From NCBI GenBank assembly GCA_002451015.1, contig DKBB01000021.1:1086-8837 (forward strand): a DNA stretch of 7,752 bases. The letters run 5' to 3'. Made by a program: the position numbers and the translations under genes. This document shows positions 1-5,947 of the stretch, piece by piece (position 1 is the first letter of the stretch; every line of letters starts with the position of its first letter). Under the pieces are notes generated by a model, which saw only the letters and a list, made by a program, of their open reading frames with translations, made no database searches and had not been told where the DNA came from. This DNA comes from Acidobacteria bacterium UBA6911. Lineage in GTDB: Bacteria; Acidobacteriota; UBA6911.

Positions 1-121
1 AACCCTGTGAGAAATGCGGGCTAAACCCTATCTGGTAATGACAGAGAAATTCAAGTTGCTATTTATTCCAATGAGCTTTTTCTGGTTACCTCGAACTCTG
101 CAAGCTATCTTTTCAGAAAGC

Positions 122-151
122 TTGCCAAATTATCAGGCGGCATTTTAAGAT
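122..151 (+). promoter_or_regulatory. Candidate sigma-70 promoter for the DUF1003 gene
   Basis: A TTGCCA hexamer at 122-127 (five of six matches to TTGACA) is followed after 18 bases by TAAGAT at 146-151 (four of six matches to TATAAT). It lies in the AT-rich leader, about 90 bases before the likely start codon of the DUF1003 gene. The match is by eye only, and AT-rich DNA yields such pairs by chance. Confidence 0.3.
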
Positions 152-229
152 TAGCGGTATATGCTGCAAATACCATAAAGTTACCCGGATCATGTGTAGG
201 AAACCGGGGTGCTTTCCGCCAATAATCCT

Positions 230-235
230 GGAGGT
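230..235 (+). promoter_or_regulatory. Ribosome binding site that decides the DUF1003 start
   Basis: GGAGGT sits exactly six bases before a TTG codon at 242-244. The upstream in-frame GTG at 209 has no comparable purine-rich site before it, and a start there would place this motif inside the coding region. The site therefore argues for a TTG start. Confidence 0.75.
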
Positions 236-241
236 GCCCGT

Positions 242-976
242 TTGAAAAAAACAAAGCAAGAGAATGTCGTCTGCCGGATTTGTGGAAAGCAAAAAAGCAG
301 GGCCGAGGTGGTTCGGGCAGACTTTGTGCGCGATGCGGTCGCTCAGACCATTCGCAAATCCGTCCCGGACTGGTCGCCGGAAGGGTATATCTGTCACGCC
401 GATCTAAACACCTTCCGATCGAAGTACGTGCATGAACTTCTCGAATTTGAAAAGGGCGAACTCACGGAACTGGAACGGGATGTCATGCAGAGCCTGAAGG
501 AACACGAGCTCCTGTCGGATAACATTAACGTTACCTTCGGCGAGAAACTTGGGCTCGGAGAGCGTGTTGCAGACCGCATCGCGGTATTTGGCGGCAGCTG
601 GGGATTCATACTTTCTTTTGCCGGGCTGTTCCTGGGATGGATCCTTTTCAACTCCATTCACTTGTTCCTTGCGAAACCCATCGATCCCTACCCCTTTATT
701 CTTCTCAATCTGATGCTGTCCTGCCTGGCTGCAATCCAGGCTCCTGTAATCATGATGAGCCAGAACCGCCAGGAATCCAAAGACCGTTTGCGGTCGGAGC
801 ACGACTACCGCATCAACCTGAAAGCGGAGCTTGAGATCCGCCATCTTCACGAAAAGGTCGATCATCTTCTCATGAATCAATGGCAGAAGCTGATGGATAT
901 CCAGGAGGTGCAACTGGAGCTTCTGGAGGAAATGAACACGGCCGCCCGAAAGGACACGCGAAACGGACCTGGTTAA
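242..976 (+). CDS. DUF1003 family membrane protein with N-terminal Cys motif
   Basis: A 244-residue protein of the DUF1003 family (Pfam PF06210); no biochemical function is established that I know of. Residues 1-75 are soluble and carry C11-x2-C14 and C51-H52, a likely small metal-binding site seen in a subset of the family. Residues 104-185 hold the family core: LGERVADRIA, then a membrane segment at about 119-142, the DPYPFILLNL turn at 148-157, a second membrane segment to about 173, and the QNRQ/KDR signature. The tail at 186-235 (DYRINLKAELEIRHLHEKVD onward) is charged and helical, probably a coiled coil facing the cytoplasm. I chose the TTG at 242 over the GTG at 209 because of the Shine-Dalgarno. 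The gene is monocistronic and converges on the DedA-MprF gene 105 bases away. The family call is firm, the function is not. Confidence 0.9.
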   Translation: MKKTKQENVVCRICGKQKSRAEVVRADFVRDAVAQTIRKSVPDWSPEGYICHADLNTFRSKYVHELLEFEKGELTELERDVMQSLKEHELLSDNINVTFGEKLGLGERVADRIAVFGGSWGFILSFAGLFLGWILFNSIHLFLAKPIDPYPFILLNLMLSCLAAIQAPVIMMSQNRQESKDRLRSEHDYRINLKAELEIRHLHEKVDHLLMNQWQKLMDIQEVQLELLEEMNTAARKDTRNGPG

Positions 977-1062
977 AATTCCGACGCATAAATAGCATGT
1001 CCCCCAACCGGATCTCTGCCGGAAAGATTGGCGAGACCGCCGCTGTGCGAACCGTAGCGATT

Positions 1063-1078
1063 GAGCCGCGGGCTTTTT
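1063..1078 (+). terminator. Weak candidate rho-independent terminator
   Basis: AGCC at 1064-1067 can pair with GGCT at 1071-1074 across a three-base loop (plus a flanking G-T pair), directly followed by a run of five T at 1074-1078. It lies between two convergent genes, where a terminator for the DUF1003 transcript is expected. The four to five base-pair stem is short, so rho-dependent or no termination here is also possible. Confidence 0.35.
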
Positions 1079-1081
1079 CCC

Positions 1082-3286
1082 CTACCGCTGCAGCAAAAGC
1101 TGAAGCAACCCGCCGGAACTGTGCACTCCCGTCAACGCGTAGGCAACTCGGGGCAGATCCGTTCCGGCGGGATAGACCAGGTAGCGCCCTTCCCAGCGCG
1201 GGAAAAATTTCTTTTTGAATTGAAATAGATTCTTGTACCCGTAAAAGAAATTCATTTTCTCAAAAAGCAGTGCGACGCCTCGATCCAGCGTACTGTGCGG
1301 TTCGCCGGTATTGGCGAGCGGCGCGTTCGAAAGGCTCGCTTCCGCAATGCCGGCGTCCTTAAGCTGGAGCAGTGAATGTGCCAGCAATAGATCCATCGTG
1401 CCTGAAGCCGCGTCTTTTCGTTTGCGCATCAAATCCAGCACAACCGCTTGCCCGTTGCGATAGGGAAGCCAGGTGCAGAACGCCTTCACGGTGCTTTCCA
1501 TTGTAACGACGAATACGGGAATTCCTTCCAGCGCTTCCGGGGAGAAGCGGCCGAGCGTGAATCCCATCTCGGGCAGGCGCTTCTCGGCAAGCCACTCGGC
1601 CGAAATGGATTCGAGCTGTTCGTCAATGGCAGGATCCCGTCTTGAAATCGGGTCATAACGCTGCACGGTCATTCCGGTTTTGACCGCCTTGTTTGCCATG
1701 GCACGCAATCCGGCCCGCTTGCCACCCGCCAGGCTGAATTCTTTCAGGTCAATCATCGCTTCCTCGGCCAATTTCAGCGACTGCAGTCCGAACTCGCGGT
1801 AGACCGGGAGGCGTTCTTCGGCCGCCTCATAGATGCAGGGCGTCCATCCATTCTTGCGGCAATGGTCCAGATATTCGCGAACGCTGCTTTTGAAATCCTC
1901 TTCCCCTGCCAGGGGATCTCCGCAGGAAAGAGCGACGGATCCTCGCGTTGCATACGCGATCAATGCCCGGCCTTCCGCAACCAGGAGGTGGTGCTTGTCG
2001 TCCTGGACTGCGAAAGCGGACAGGGAGTGCCGGCTGTGAGTCCGGAAAATGTTCTCAATGACTTCAGCCGGTGCTTCAAAGCGCCTGCGCAGGATTACGG
2101 GTCTCAGCAACAGGACAAGGATATAAAAGCGGGCCAGCCATCCCGCAATCTGGAGAGAGCCGAGGAAACGTGCGGCATGAGGAGTGTTCGGCTGCAGATT
2201 AGGTTCCAGAATGAATATCCCGCAGCGAAATGCCTGGTTGAAAGGATCGGCGCCTGTATGCCAGGTGTATTGTTCGTGCATATGTTCCAGTCCGACGAAT
2301 CCATACGCAAAGATGACTGCAGCAAGGGCCGGGGTGAGAAGCAGGGCTTTCCGAATCGAGAAAGGATCGCTGCGGGCGTAGAAGCGGCGGCGAAAATAGA
2401 TTAAATATAGCAGCAACAGGCCGGCTGCCAGCGAATGGTGGAGATCCAGGGCGCGGGTAATGTGCAGCAGCAGGGAGCAGGATAATGCGATTATGGCGAT
2501 GTACCAGGCCGATTCTTTGCGCCGCGCAAGATTGCGGGTGACCTGCAGCAAGGCCACACCCGCCAATAACATCAAAGGGCGGCTGTGCTGGGATACTTCC
2601 AGCGGGAGCCAGCGCTGGACGGCGATCATATGCGCCGACGAACGGGGCCAGATGGCTGAAATGAGATTGATCCCGCCCATAATGCCGATCAGGGTTGGAA
2701 CAAGACCATGGAAATCGGCAAGCTTCAGATCCCGCACCCACTCCGCCCGCCTCAGGTGCCGGATAAGCAGGATGGACGCGGCAATCACTAGCAGGCACAG
2801 CAACACCCATGGCTCATATCGCTTTGCGTCGAGGTAGATCGCCTCAGCTTTGGCGCCGAGGTAAAATCCGAGAAGCGCCACCGGTACGGCCCAGATTATG
2901 CTCGCGATCAGGTTGAGGATCGTAAAACGCAAAGGCGGCATTCCCAAAGCGCCGCTGGCAGCCGTAATGATGATTCGGAAACCGAAAATGTATCGGTTTC
3001 CCAGCAGAAGCAGGTTCGCATGACGGGTCATCCAGCCGGTAACCTGGGCATACTGCCTGTGCCGGCCGAATCGGGCTTCCAGCCAGGCAGCGCCGCGTGT
3101 GCGCGCAATCGTATAGTAGATTTGGTCGGCCAGGACGTTGGCTGCTACAGCCAGGATGATGACGATGGAGAGGTCGAATTTTCCCCGCTGGGCGAGATAG
3201 GCACCGGCCAGAAGAATGGCTTCTCCCTCCAGCGCTACACCCAGAAACAGTAGAGCGTAACCGTACTTGACGAGGAGGACTTCCAT
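1082..3286 (-). CDS. DedA (VTT) / lysyl-phosphatidylglycerol synthase (MprF-type) fusion
   Basis: A 734-residue membrane protein in three parts. Residues 1-180 are a DedA/SNARE-associated (VTT) domain: E20-G-E22 near the N-terminus, AD54-QIYYTIARTRG, then R98-YIFGF-R104, whose six-residue Arg spacing matches the arginine pair important in E. coli DedA proteins such as YqjA, then GALG and a closing hydrophobic stretch. Residues 190-400 resemble the polytopic linker of MprF (GIMGGINLISAIWP, SRPLMLLAG, NLARRKESAW, HITRALDL). Residues 405-705 are the GNAT-like catalytic domain (DUF2156): VALSCGDP, KLAEEAMIDLKEFSL, then FCTWLPYRNGQAVVLDLMR and GTMDLLLAHS. That domain moves an amino acid, usually lysine or alanine, from aminoacyl-tRNA to phosphatidylglycerol. 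Canonical MprF has its own flippase domain in front; here DedA stands there instead. The ATG follows GGAG at a ten-base gap and the stop is TAG. Substrate amino acid and lipid are not readable from sequence. Both halves lie in one uninterrupted frame. Confidence 0.88.
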   Translation of the reverse strand: MEVLLVKYGYALLFLGVALEGEAILLAGAYLAQRGKFDLSIVIILAVAANVLADQIYYTIARTRGAAWLEARFGRHRQYAQVTGWMTRHANLLLLGNRYIFGFRIIITAASGALGMPPLRFTILNLIASIIWAVPVALLGFYLGAKAEAIYLDAKRYEPWVLLCLLVIAASILLIRHLRRAEWVRDLKLADFHGLVPTLIGIMGGINLISAIWPRSSAHMIAVQRWLPLEVSQHSRPLMLLAGVALLQVTRNLARRKESAWYIAIIALSCSLLLHITRALDLHHSLAAGLLLLYLIYFRRRFYARSDPFSIRKALLLTPALAAVIFAYGFVGLEHMHEQYTWHTGADPFNQAFRCGIFILEPNLQPNTPHAARFLGSLQIAGWLARFYILVLLLRPVILRRRFEAPAEVIENIFRTHSRHSLSAFAVQDDKHHLLVAEGRALIAYATRGSVALSCGDPLAGEEDFKSSVREYLDHCRKNGWTPCIYEAAEERLPVYREFGLQSLKLAEEAMIDLKEFSLAGGKRAGLRAMANKAVKTGMTVQRYDPISRRDPAIDEQLESISAEWLAEKRLPEMGFTLGRFSPEALEGIPVFVVTMESTVKAFCTWLPYRNGQAVVLDLMRKRKDAASGTMDLLLAHSLLQLKDAGIAEASLSNAPLANTGEPHSTLDRGVALLFEKMNFFYGYKNLFQFKKKFFPRWEGRYLVYPAGTDLPRVAYALTGVHSSGGLLQLLLQR

Positions 3287-3441
3287 CCGATGCTTTCTCC
3301 GTTTTTACTTTTTAATATTTCACCGCGGTCGGATCATTTACGGCCCACGGAATTTTCGACATCTGCATTATACTTTGATAAGATACTTTCAGTTTATCAG
3401 GCAGTACGTTATTCAGAAATTTATTACTTAAATTCTAAGCT
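3287..3441. promoter_or_regulatory. Divergent intergenic region with a small inverted repeat
   Basis: This AT-rich spacer separates the divergent DedA-MprF gene (-) and the zinc-ribbon/LemA/HtpX unit (+), so it should contain promoters for both. I could not find a convincing -35/-10 pair for either direction. It holds TGATAA at 3376-3381 and TTATCA at 3394-3399, an exact inverted repeat with 12 bases between arms, which would suit a dimeric regulator. ACCGCGGT at 3322-3329 is a short palindrome near the minus-strand gene. Either could be chance. Confidence 0.4.
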
Positions 3442-3831
3442 ATGAATTGTCCCGTCTGTAAAGCAGCAATGATCACCATGGAGTTAGAAGGCGTTGAGAT
3501 CGACCACTGTGTGGATTGCGGTGGAATCTGGCTCGACTCCGGTGAGTTGGAATTTTTGACCGGCGATCCCGATCAGGCTGGAGTCCTGTTCGAATCCTTG
3601 CGCCGCTGTGAGGACTATACGGAAAAGCCGCGACGGTGTCCCATCTGCGATAAAAAGATGCACAAGGTCCTGGCCTCCAGTGAAGGTCCGGATCTCCTGA
3701 TCGATCGATGCCGCCGCAATGACGGACTCTGGTTCGATCGCAACGAACTCGATGATATTCTGGCCCGGGCCAAATTGGACGAAAATCACAAAATAAGGAA
3801 ACTTTTAAAAAATATGTTCGGGCAATCGTAA
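3442..3831 (+). CDS. Double zf-TFIIB zinc-ribbon protein
   Basis: A 129-residue soluble protein with two zf-TFIIB type zinc ribbons (Pfam PF13453). The first has C3-x2-C6, then HC23-x2-C26 running into GGIWLDSGEL. The second has C66-x2-C69, then DRC90 followed by RRNDGLWFDRNEL, so the position of the fourth ligand is N93 instead of Cys. A basic helical tail (KIRKLLKNMF) ends the protein. The family has no clear biochemical role; the fold suggests zinc-dependent protein or nucleic-acid contact. It is first in a unit with lemA and the htpX-like gene, with only 12 bases before lemA. The ATG at 3442 puts CPVC at the expected N-terminal position, although no clear Shine-Dalgarno precedes it, so translation may be weak or leaderless. 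Confidence 0.9.
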   Translation: MNCPVCKAAMITMELEGVEIDHCVDCGGIWLDSGELEFLTGDPDQAGVLFESLRRCEDYTEKPRRCPICDKKMHKVLASSEGPDLLIDRCRRNDGLWFDRNELDDILARAKLDENHKIRKLLKNMFGQS

Positions 3832-3837
3832 AGGAGA
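3832..3837 (+). promoter_or_regulatory. Ribosome binding site for lemA
   Basis: AGGAGA begins on the base after the stop codon of the zinc-ribbon gene and ends six bases before the lemA ATG. It is a strong site in a 12-base gap, which supports joint transcription of the two genes. Confidence 0.75.
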
Positions 3838-3843
3838 GCGCGT

Positions 3844-4404
3844 ATGGGAGTCTTGGGATTTGGAATCTTTATTGGCATCTGCGTTATTCTCGTGTTGATC
3901 CTGGTCGGAATTTATAATGGATTGGTCCGGACCCGCAATCAGGTCGATAACGGCTGGGCACAGATCGACGTGCAACTCAAGCGGCGGCATGACCTGATCC
4001 CCAATCTCGTCGAAACGGCCAAGGGTTACATGAAGCACGAGCAGGAAACCTTTAAGGCCATCACGGCGGCACGGGCCGGCGCTCTGGGCGCCAAAAATGT
4101 CAAGGATGCCGCTGCCGCGGAAGGTGTTTTGGGTCAGGCCCTGAGCCAGTTTCTTTTAACCGTGGAAAACTATCCGGACCTCAAGGCCAATCAAAACTTC
4201 CTGGCACTGCAGGAGGAACTCTCCAGCACGGAAAATAAGATCTCCTTCAGCCGCCAAAACTACAACGACCAGGTGCTGACCTACAACAACAAGATTCAGA
4301 TGTTCCCGTCCAACATACTGGCCGGCATGTTTAATTTTACCAGGCGTGACTTCTTCGAAATCGAAGATGCCGCGGAACGGGAAGTCCCGAAAGTCAGTTT
4401 CTGA
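3844..4404 (+). CDS. lemA: LemA family protein
   Basis: A 186-residue LemA protein (Pfam PF04011), of usual family length. One N-terminal membrane helix lies at about 5-24 (FGIFIGICVILVLILVGIYN), followed by the hallmark stretch YNGLVRTRNQVDNGWAQIDV and KRRHDLIPNLVETAKGYMKHE at 45-66. The rest is a long helical bundle with LSSTENKISFSRQNYND (127-142) and a C-terminal F-R-R-D-F-F-E. LemA proteins are membrane anchored with the bundle outside the membrane. Their exact activity is unresolved, but they are repeatedly found beside HtpX-type M48 proteases, as here, where they may act as partner or adaptor. The htpX-like gene begins 19 bases downstream. A strong Shine-Dalgarno sets the start. Confidence 0.95.
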   Translation: MGVLGFGIFIGICVILVLILVGIYNGLVRTRNQVDNGWAQIDVQLKRRHDLIPNLVETAKGYMKHEQETFKAITAARAGALGAKNVKDAAAAEGVLGQALSQFLLTVENYPDLKANQNFLALQEELSSTENKISFSRQNYNDQVLTYNNKIQMFPSNILAGMFNFTRRDFFEIEDAAEREVPKVSF

Positions 4405-4423
4405 TCATCAGCAATCGATTAAT

Positions 4424-5644
4424 ATGTGGGAATTAATCCGAGCCAACAAACGCAACAGTATTGTCCTGATGATTGTCATGGCCGGCGTCATGCTGGGCCT
4501 GGGCTATGTCATCGGCTACGCTCTCAGCCCGCAGACCGCACCGATCGGGCTGGGGATTGCCGCTTTGATCTGGGGGGGCATGGCCCTGGCGAGCCTGTCG
4601 TCCGGCGATCAGATTCTTTTGAGTGCCAGCAAGGCCAAACCCGTGACCAAGGATGTCCACCCGGTACTCTTCAATGTGGTCGAAGAAATGACCATTGCCG
4701 CGGGCCTTCCCAAAATGCCCAAGGTCTACATCATCAACGACCCGGCTCCCAATGCCTTTGCCACCGGGAGAAAGCCGGAAAACGCCTCGGTAGCCGTTAC
4801 GGCCGGCCTGCTGGCCCGGCTTAATCGCGATGAGCTGCAGGGCGTGATTGCCCACGAGATAAGCCATATTGTCCATCGTGACATTCTTTATGTCACGGTA
4901 GCGGGCATTATGCTCGGCACCATCGTCCTGCTCAGCCAGATCTTCCTGCGCGGTATGTTCTACAGTTCCATGGGCGGCTCACGCCGGCGTTTTAGCAGTG
5001 ACCGTGACGGTGGAGGCCAGGGCCAGGCCATTATGATGGTCATTGCCATCATCGCGGCCATCCTGGCCCCCATAATGACCCAACTGCTTTATTTCGCCCT
5101 GTCGCGCAAGCGCGAATACCTGGCCGATGCAGGCAGCGTGCGCCTGACCCGCTATCCCGAGGGTTTAGCCGGCGCCCTGGAAAAGATCTCCAATGATCCG
5201 TCGCCCCAGTTGAGCGTAGCCAACAAGGCCACCGCCCCCATGTATATTGCCAATCCCTTTAAGCGAAAAGGACAAACCAGGCTGGCGGACCTGACAAGCA
5301 CCCACCCGCCCATTTCGGAGCGGATTAAAATCCTGAGAAGGATGTCCGGTGCCTCATACGTTGATTATTCCAAGGCCTTCACTCAAACAACGGGCTCTGC
5401 CACCGTAATCCCGGGCTCAGGCCGGAACGAAAAAGACTCGATTGCCCTGCGTTCTGCCGACAGTGCATCCTTAAAAGCGCCTACTCCCAAACAACAGCTC
5501 CGCCAGGCGGGAGACATTATACGGGCTGTGAACGGGTTTGCTTTTCTGACATGCCCATGCGGTTTAAAACTCAAGGTCCCCCCTGATTTCAATGCCTCCC
5601 AGGTTCAATGCCCACGCTGCCAGAGGGTATTGGATGTGAAATAA
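4424..5644 (+). CDS. htpX: HtpX-like M48 membrane metalloprotease with C-terminal zinc ribbon
   Basis: A 406-residue zinc-dependent endopeptidase of family M48, expected to cleave misfolded or damaged inner-membrane proteins. Membrane segments lie at about 13-34 and 40-58. The catalytic motif HEISH is at 144-148 (two His ligands and E145 as general base), and the third ligand is probably E231 in KREYLADAGS. Two further hydrophobic segments lie at 153-173 and 201-226. The conserved HPP is at 294-296. E. coli HtpX is about 290 residues. Here about 90 residues follow, a polar linker (308-370) and then C377-x-C379 with C396-x2-C399, a zinc ribbon. I start at the ATG at 4424 (MWELIRANKRNS, the usual N-terminus); the frame is open back to 4346 inside lemA, but those residues are unlike the family. 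No clear Shine-Dalgarno is seen, so translation may depend on coupling to lemA, whose stop is 19 bases upstream. Tandem stops TAA-TAG end the gene. The symbol is by homology. Confidence 0.9.
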   Translation: MWELIRANKRNSIVLMIVMAGVMLGLGYVIGYALSPQTAPIGLGIAALIWGGMALASLSSGDQILLSASKAKPVTKDVHPVLFNVVEEMTIAAGLPKMPKVYIINDPAPNAFATGRKPENASVAVTAGLLARLNRDELQGVIAHEISHIVHRDILYVTVAGIMLGTIVLLSQIFLRGMFYSSMGGSRRRFSSDRDGGGQGQAIMMVIAIIAAILAPIMTQLLYFALSRKREYLADAGSVRLTRYPEGLAGALEKISNDPSPQLSVANKATAPMYIANPFKRKGQTRLADLTSTHPPISERIKILRRMSGASYVDYSKAFTQTTGSATVIPGSGRNEKDSIALRSADSASLKAPTPKQQLRQAGDIIRAVNGFAFLTCPCGLKLKVPPDFNASQVQCPRCQRVLDVK

Positions 5645-5734
5645 TAGCCGGTTGCCTGTAACAGAAGGATCGCGAAAAATGCGGCTTAAGGGCTCGTGTT
5701 TGTAATTACGGGTACGAGTGATTCGGTCGGTCCA

Positions 5735-5760
5735 TCAAACACCGGCACCAACCTGTTTGA
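5735..5760. repeat. Inverted repeat, seven-base arms
   Basis: TCAAACA and TGTTTGA are exact reverse complements separated by 12 bases. It could be a stem-loop at the end of the htpX transcript or a protein-binding dyad. Its position about 190 bases before the BON gene start fits either reading. Confidence 0.4.
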
Positions 5761-5894
5761 GTTCCCCGCAGATTCGACAAACTTACACACCGTCGGGCAA
5801 AACGCTCCAGTCCTGGCAGGACCGTGATGAAAGCGCCATTTTTACTGGATGAAATTAGTTTTGATACCTTTTGACCGCACCTCTTTCTAATTAG

Positions 5895-5923
5895 TTGTGG
5901 TTTTAAAACCAAGATCTTATATA
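5895..5923 (+). promoter_or_regulatory. Candidate promoter for the BON / two-component unit
   Basis: TATATA at 5918-5923 resembles a -10 box and TTGTGG at 5895-5900 a weak -35 (TTG only), 17 bases apart. Transcription would begin near 5930, leaving a leader of about 18 bases that just includes the ribosome site. The -10 lies at the centre of a 21-base inverted repeat. The A/T palindrome could by itself explain the TATATA match, so this is tentative. Confidence 0.3.
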
Positions 5924-5930
5924 GATCTTG
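5898..5930. repeat. Two abutting palindromes, likely operator
   Basis: TGGTTTTAAAACCA at 5898-5911 is a perfect 14-base palindrome. It runs directly into CAAGATCT (5910-5917), five spacer bases TATAT, and AGATCTTG (5923-5930), a perfect eight-base-arm inverted repeat. The two share only two bases. They lie immediately before the ribosome binding site of the BON gene, over the only plausible promoter. This layout fits binding sites for one or two dimeric regulators; no regulator can be named. Confidence 0.5.
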
Positions 5931-5937
5931 TGCGTAT

Positions 5938-5943
5938 GGAGGT
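5938..5943 (+). promoter_or_regulatory. Ribosome binding site that decides the BON gene start
   Basis: GGAGGT ends four bases before the ATG at 5948. It selects this ATG over the in-frame GTG at 5897, which would put the site inside the gene and add 17 residues ahead of an otherwise normal signal peptide. Confidence 0.75.
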
Positions 5944-5947
5944 GAAT

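Larger units (their letters stand above)
5645..5947. other. Gene-free region of about 300 bases with several inverted repeats
   Basis: No convincing gene is seen on either strand. The stretch contains TCAAACA at 5735-5741 with TGTTTGA at 5754-5760 (seven-base arms, 12-base loop), GTCCTG-G-CAGGAC at 5810-5822, and the palindrome pair at 5898-5930. None is followed by a T-run, so no intrinsic terminator for the htpX unit is evident. A 68-codon minus-strand frame at 5706-5912 has no recognisable domain and I do not call it. Confidence 0.5.

Noticed and set aside
1..24. Possible last codons of an upstream gene (NPVRNAG then TAA)
   Set aside because: Eight codons at the window edge cannot be told from chance; not annotated as a partial gene.
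1..241. tRNA, small RNA or riboswitch in the leader
   Set aside because: I saw no cloverleaf, no strong stem-loop and no known riboswitch core in this AT-rich stretch.
404..913. 169-codon minus-strand open frame
   Set aside because: Antisense to the well-supported DUF1003 gene and without a recognisable domain.
1862..2404. 180-codon plus-strand open frame
   Set aside because: It is the shadow of the DedA-MprF gene on the other strand, with no family-like motif; the minus-strand product has full domain matches.
2199..2810. 203-codon minus-strand open frame
   Set aside because: It lies within the DedA-MprF gene in another frame and is rich in Pro, Ser and Arg as out-of-frame translations of GC-rich genes are.
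4346..4423. Upstream extension of the htpX-like gene (26 residues) overlapping the end of lemA
   Set aside because: The extension lies in the lemA coding region in another frame, is basic and polar, unlike HtpX N-termini, and the ATG at 4424 gives the usual family start.
5706..5912. 68-codon minus-strand open frame in the gene-free region
   Set aside because: No domain, no good ribosome site, and it ends within the palindromes. In another minus frame a CRIC-like stretch appears near 5770-5790, but stops interrupt it on both sides, so I do not call it a gene remnant.
5897..5947. GTG start for the BON protein, 17 residues longer
   Set aside because: It would cover both palindromes and the GGAGGT site and would spoil a clean signal peptide. 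The ATG at 5948 has a well-placed Shine-Dalgarno.
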